NCBI GenBank assembly: GCA_012840905.1
Contig: DUVT01000207.1
Location: 1 to 13,633 of the forward strand
Source of the DNA: Acholeplasmataceae bacterium
Lineage (GTDB): Bacteria > Bacillota_I > Bacilli_A > ML615J-28 > CAG-698
Direction: 5' to 3'
Length of the DNA: 13,633 nt
The notes beneath the pieces were generated by a model. The model did not search any database. It had not been told where the DNA came from and worked only from the letters and a program-made list of their open reading frames with translations. Both the position numbers and the translations under genes were made by a program. Within the stretch, counting starts at the first letter, position 1. Every line of letters starts with the position of its first letter. Below are positions 13,594 to 13,633 of the stretch, piece by piece.

Positions 13594-13633
13594 ACTTACA
13601 CACCAACCTTACGTTACATTTCTAAAATTTATT

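Overview
The window is very AT-rich DNA, roughly 30% GC by eye, from a bacterium of the low-GC Bacillota. UGA is a stop codon (yabP ends in TGA) and every Trp codon I checked is TGG, so this is not a Mycoplasma or Spiroplasma with recoded UGA. Gene content (glyA, lysS, malic enzyme, a yabP-yabQ sporulation pair, lipoproteins, an MurA homologue) and the promoters and SD sites (often GAGGTGA) fit a Bacilli-type lineage. A basal one near the Mollicutes is possible, but that placement is inference and cannot be settled from this window.

Layout. At the left edge, a minus-strand pair holds malic enzyme followed, one base later, by a very divergent aspartase/fumarase-fold protein that runs off the window. 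Divergent from it is a murA homologue with an in-frame TAA 29 codons before its natural end. A bidirectional terminator separates it from minus-strand glyA, and upstream of glyA is a degenerate phosphate acetyl/butyryltransferase homologue. Next comes a minus-strand tRNA block (tRNA-Tyr then tRNA-Gln) followed by two tiny membrane-protein genes and a terminator. A secreted GH18 chitinase lipoprotein and a zinc-binding lipoprotein (ZnuA/AdcA type) come next, both on the minus strand.

The zinc lipoprotein sits directly behind yabP-yabQ, genes of the mother-cell sporulation programme. They are preceded by a near-ideal sigma-E-type promoter, but yabQ carries a +1-type frameshift. Upstream lies an unknown membrane-anchored protein with a perfect consensus promoter placed so that its mRNA should be leaderless. 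On the plus strand follow a membrane-anchored SGNH hydrolase and lysS. A convergent short-chain dehydrogenase ends the window.

The main theme is a spore-forming (or formerly spore-forming), wall-making ancestry together with lesions in two envelope genes (murA nonsense, yabQ frameshift) and two divergent enzyme paralogues whose signature residues are missing. The lesions may be real gene decay or sequencing/assembly errors; raw reads would decide. No CRISPR array, insertion sequence, phage gene or replication origin is visible, and no gene-free stretch exceeds about 300 bases.
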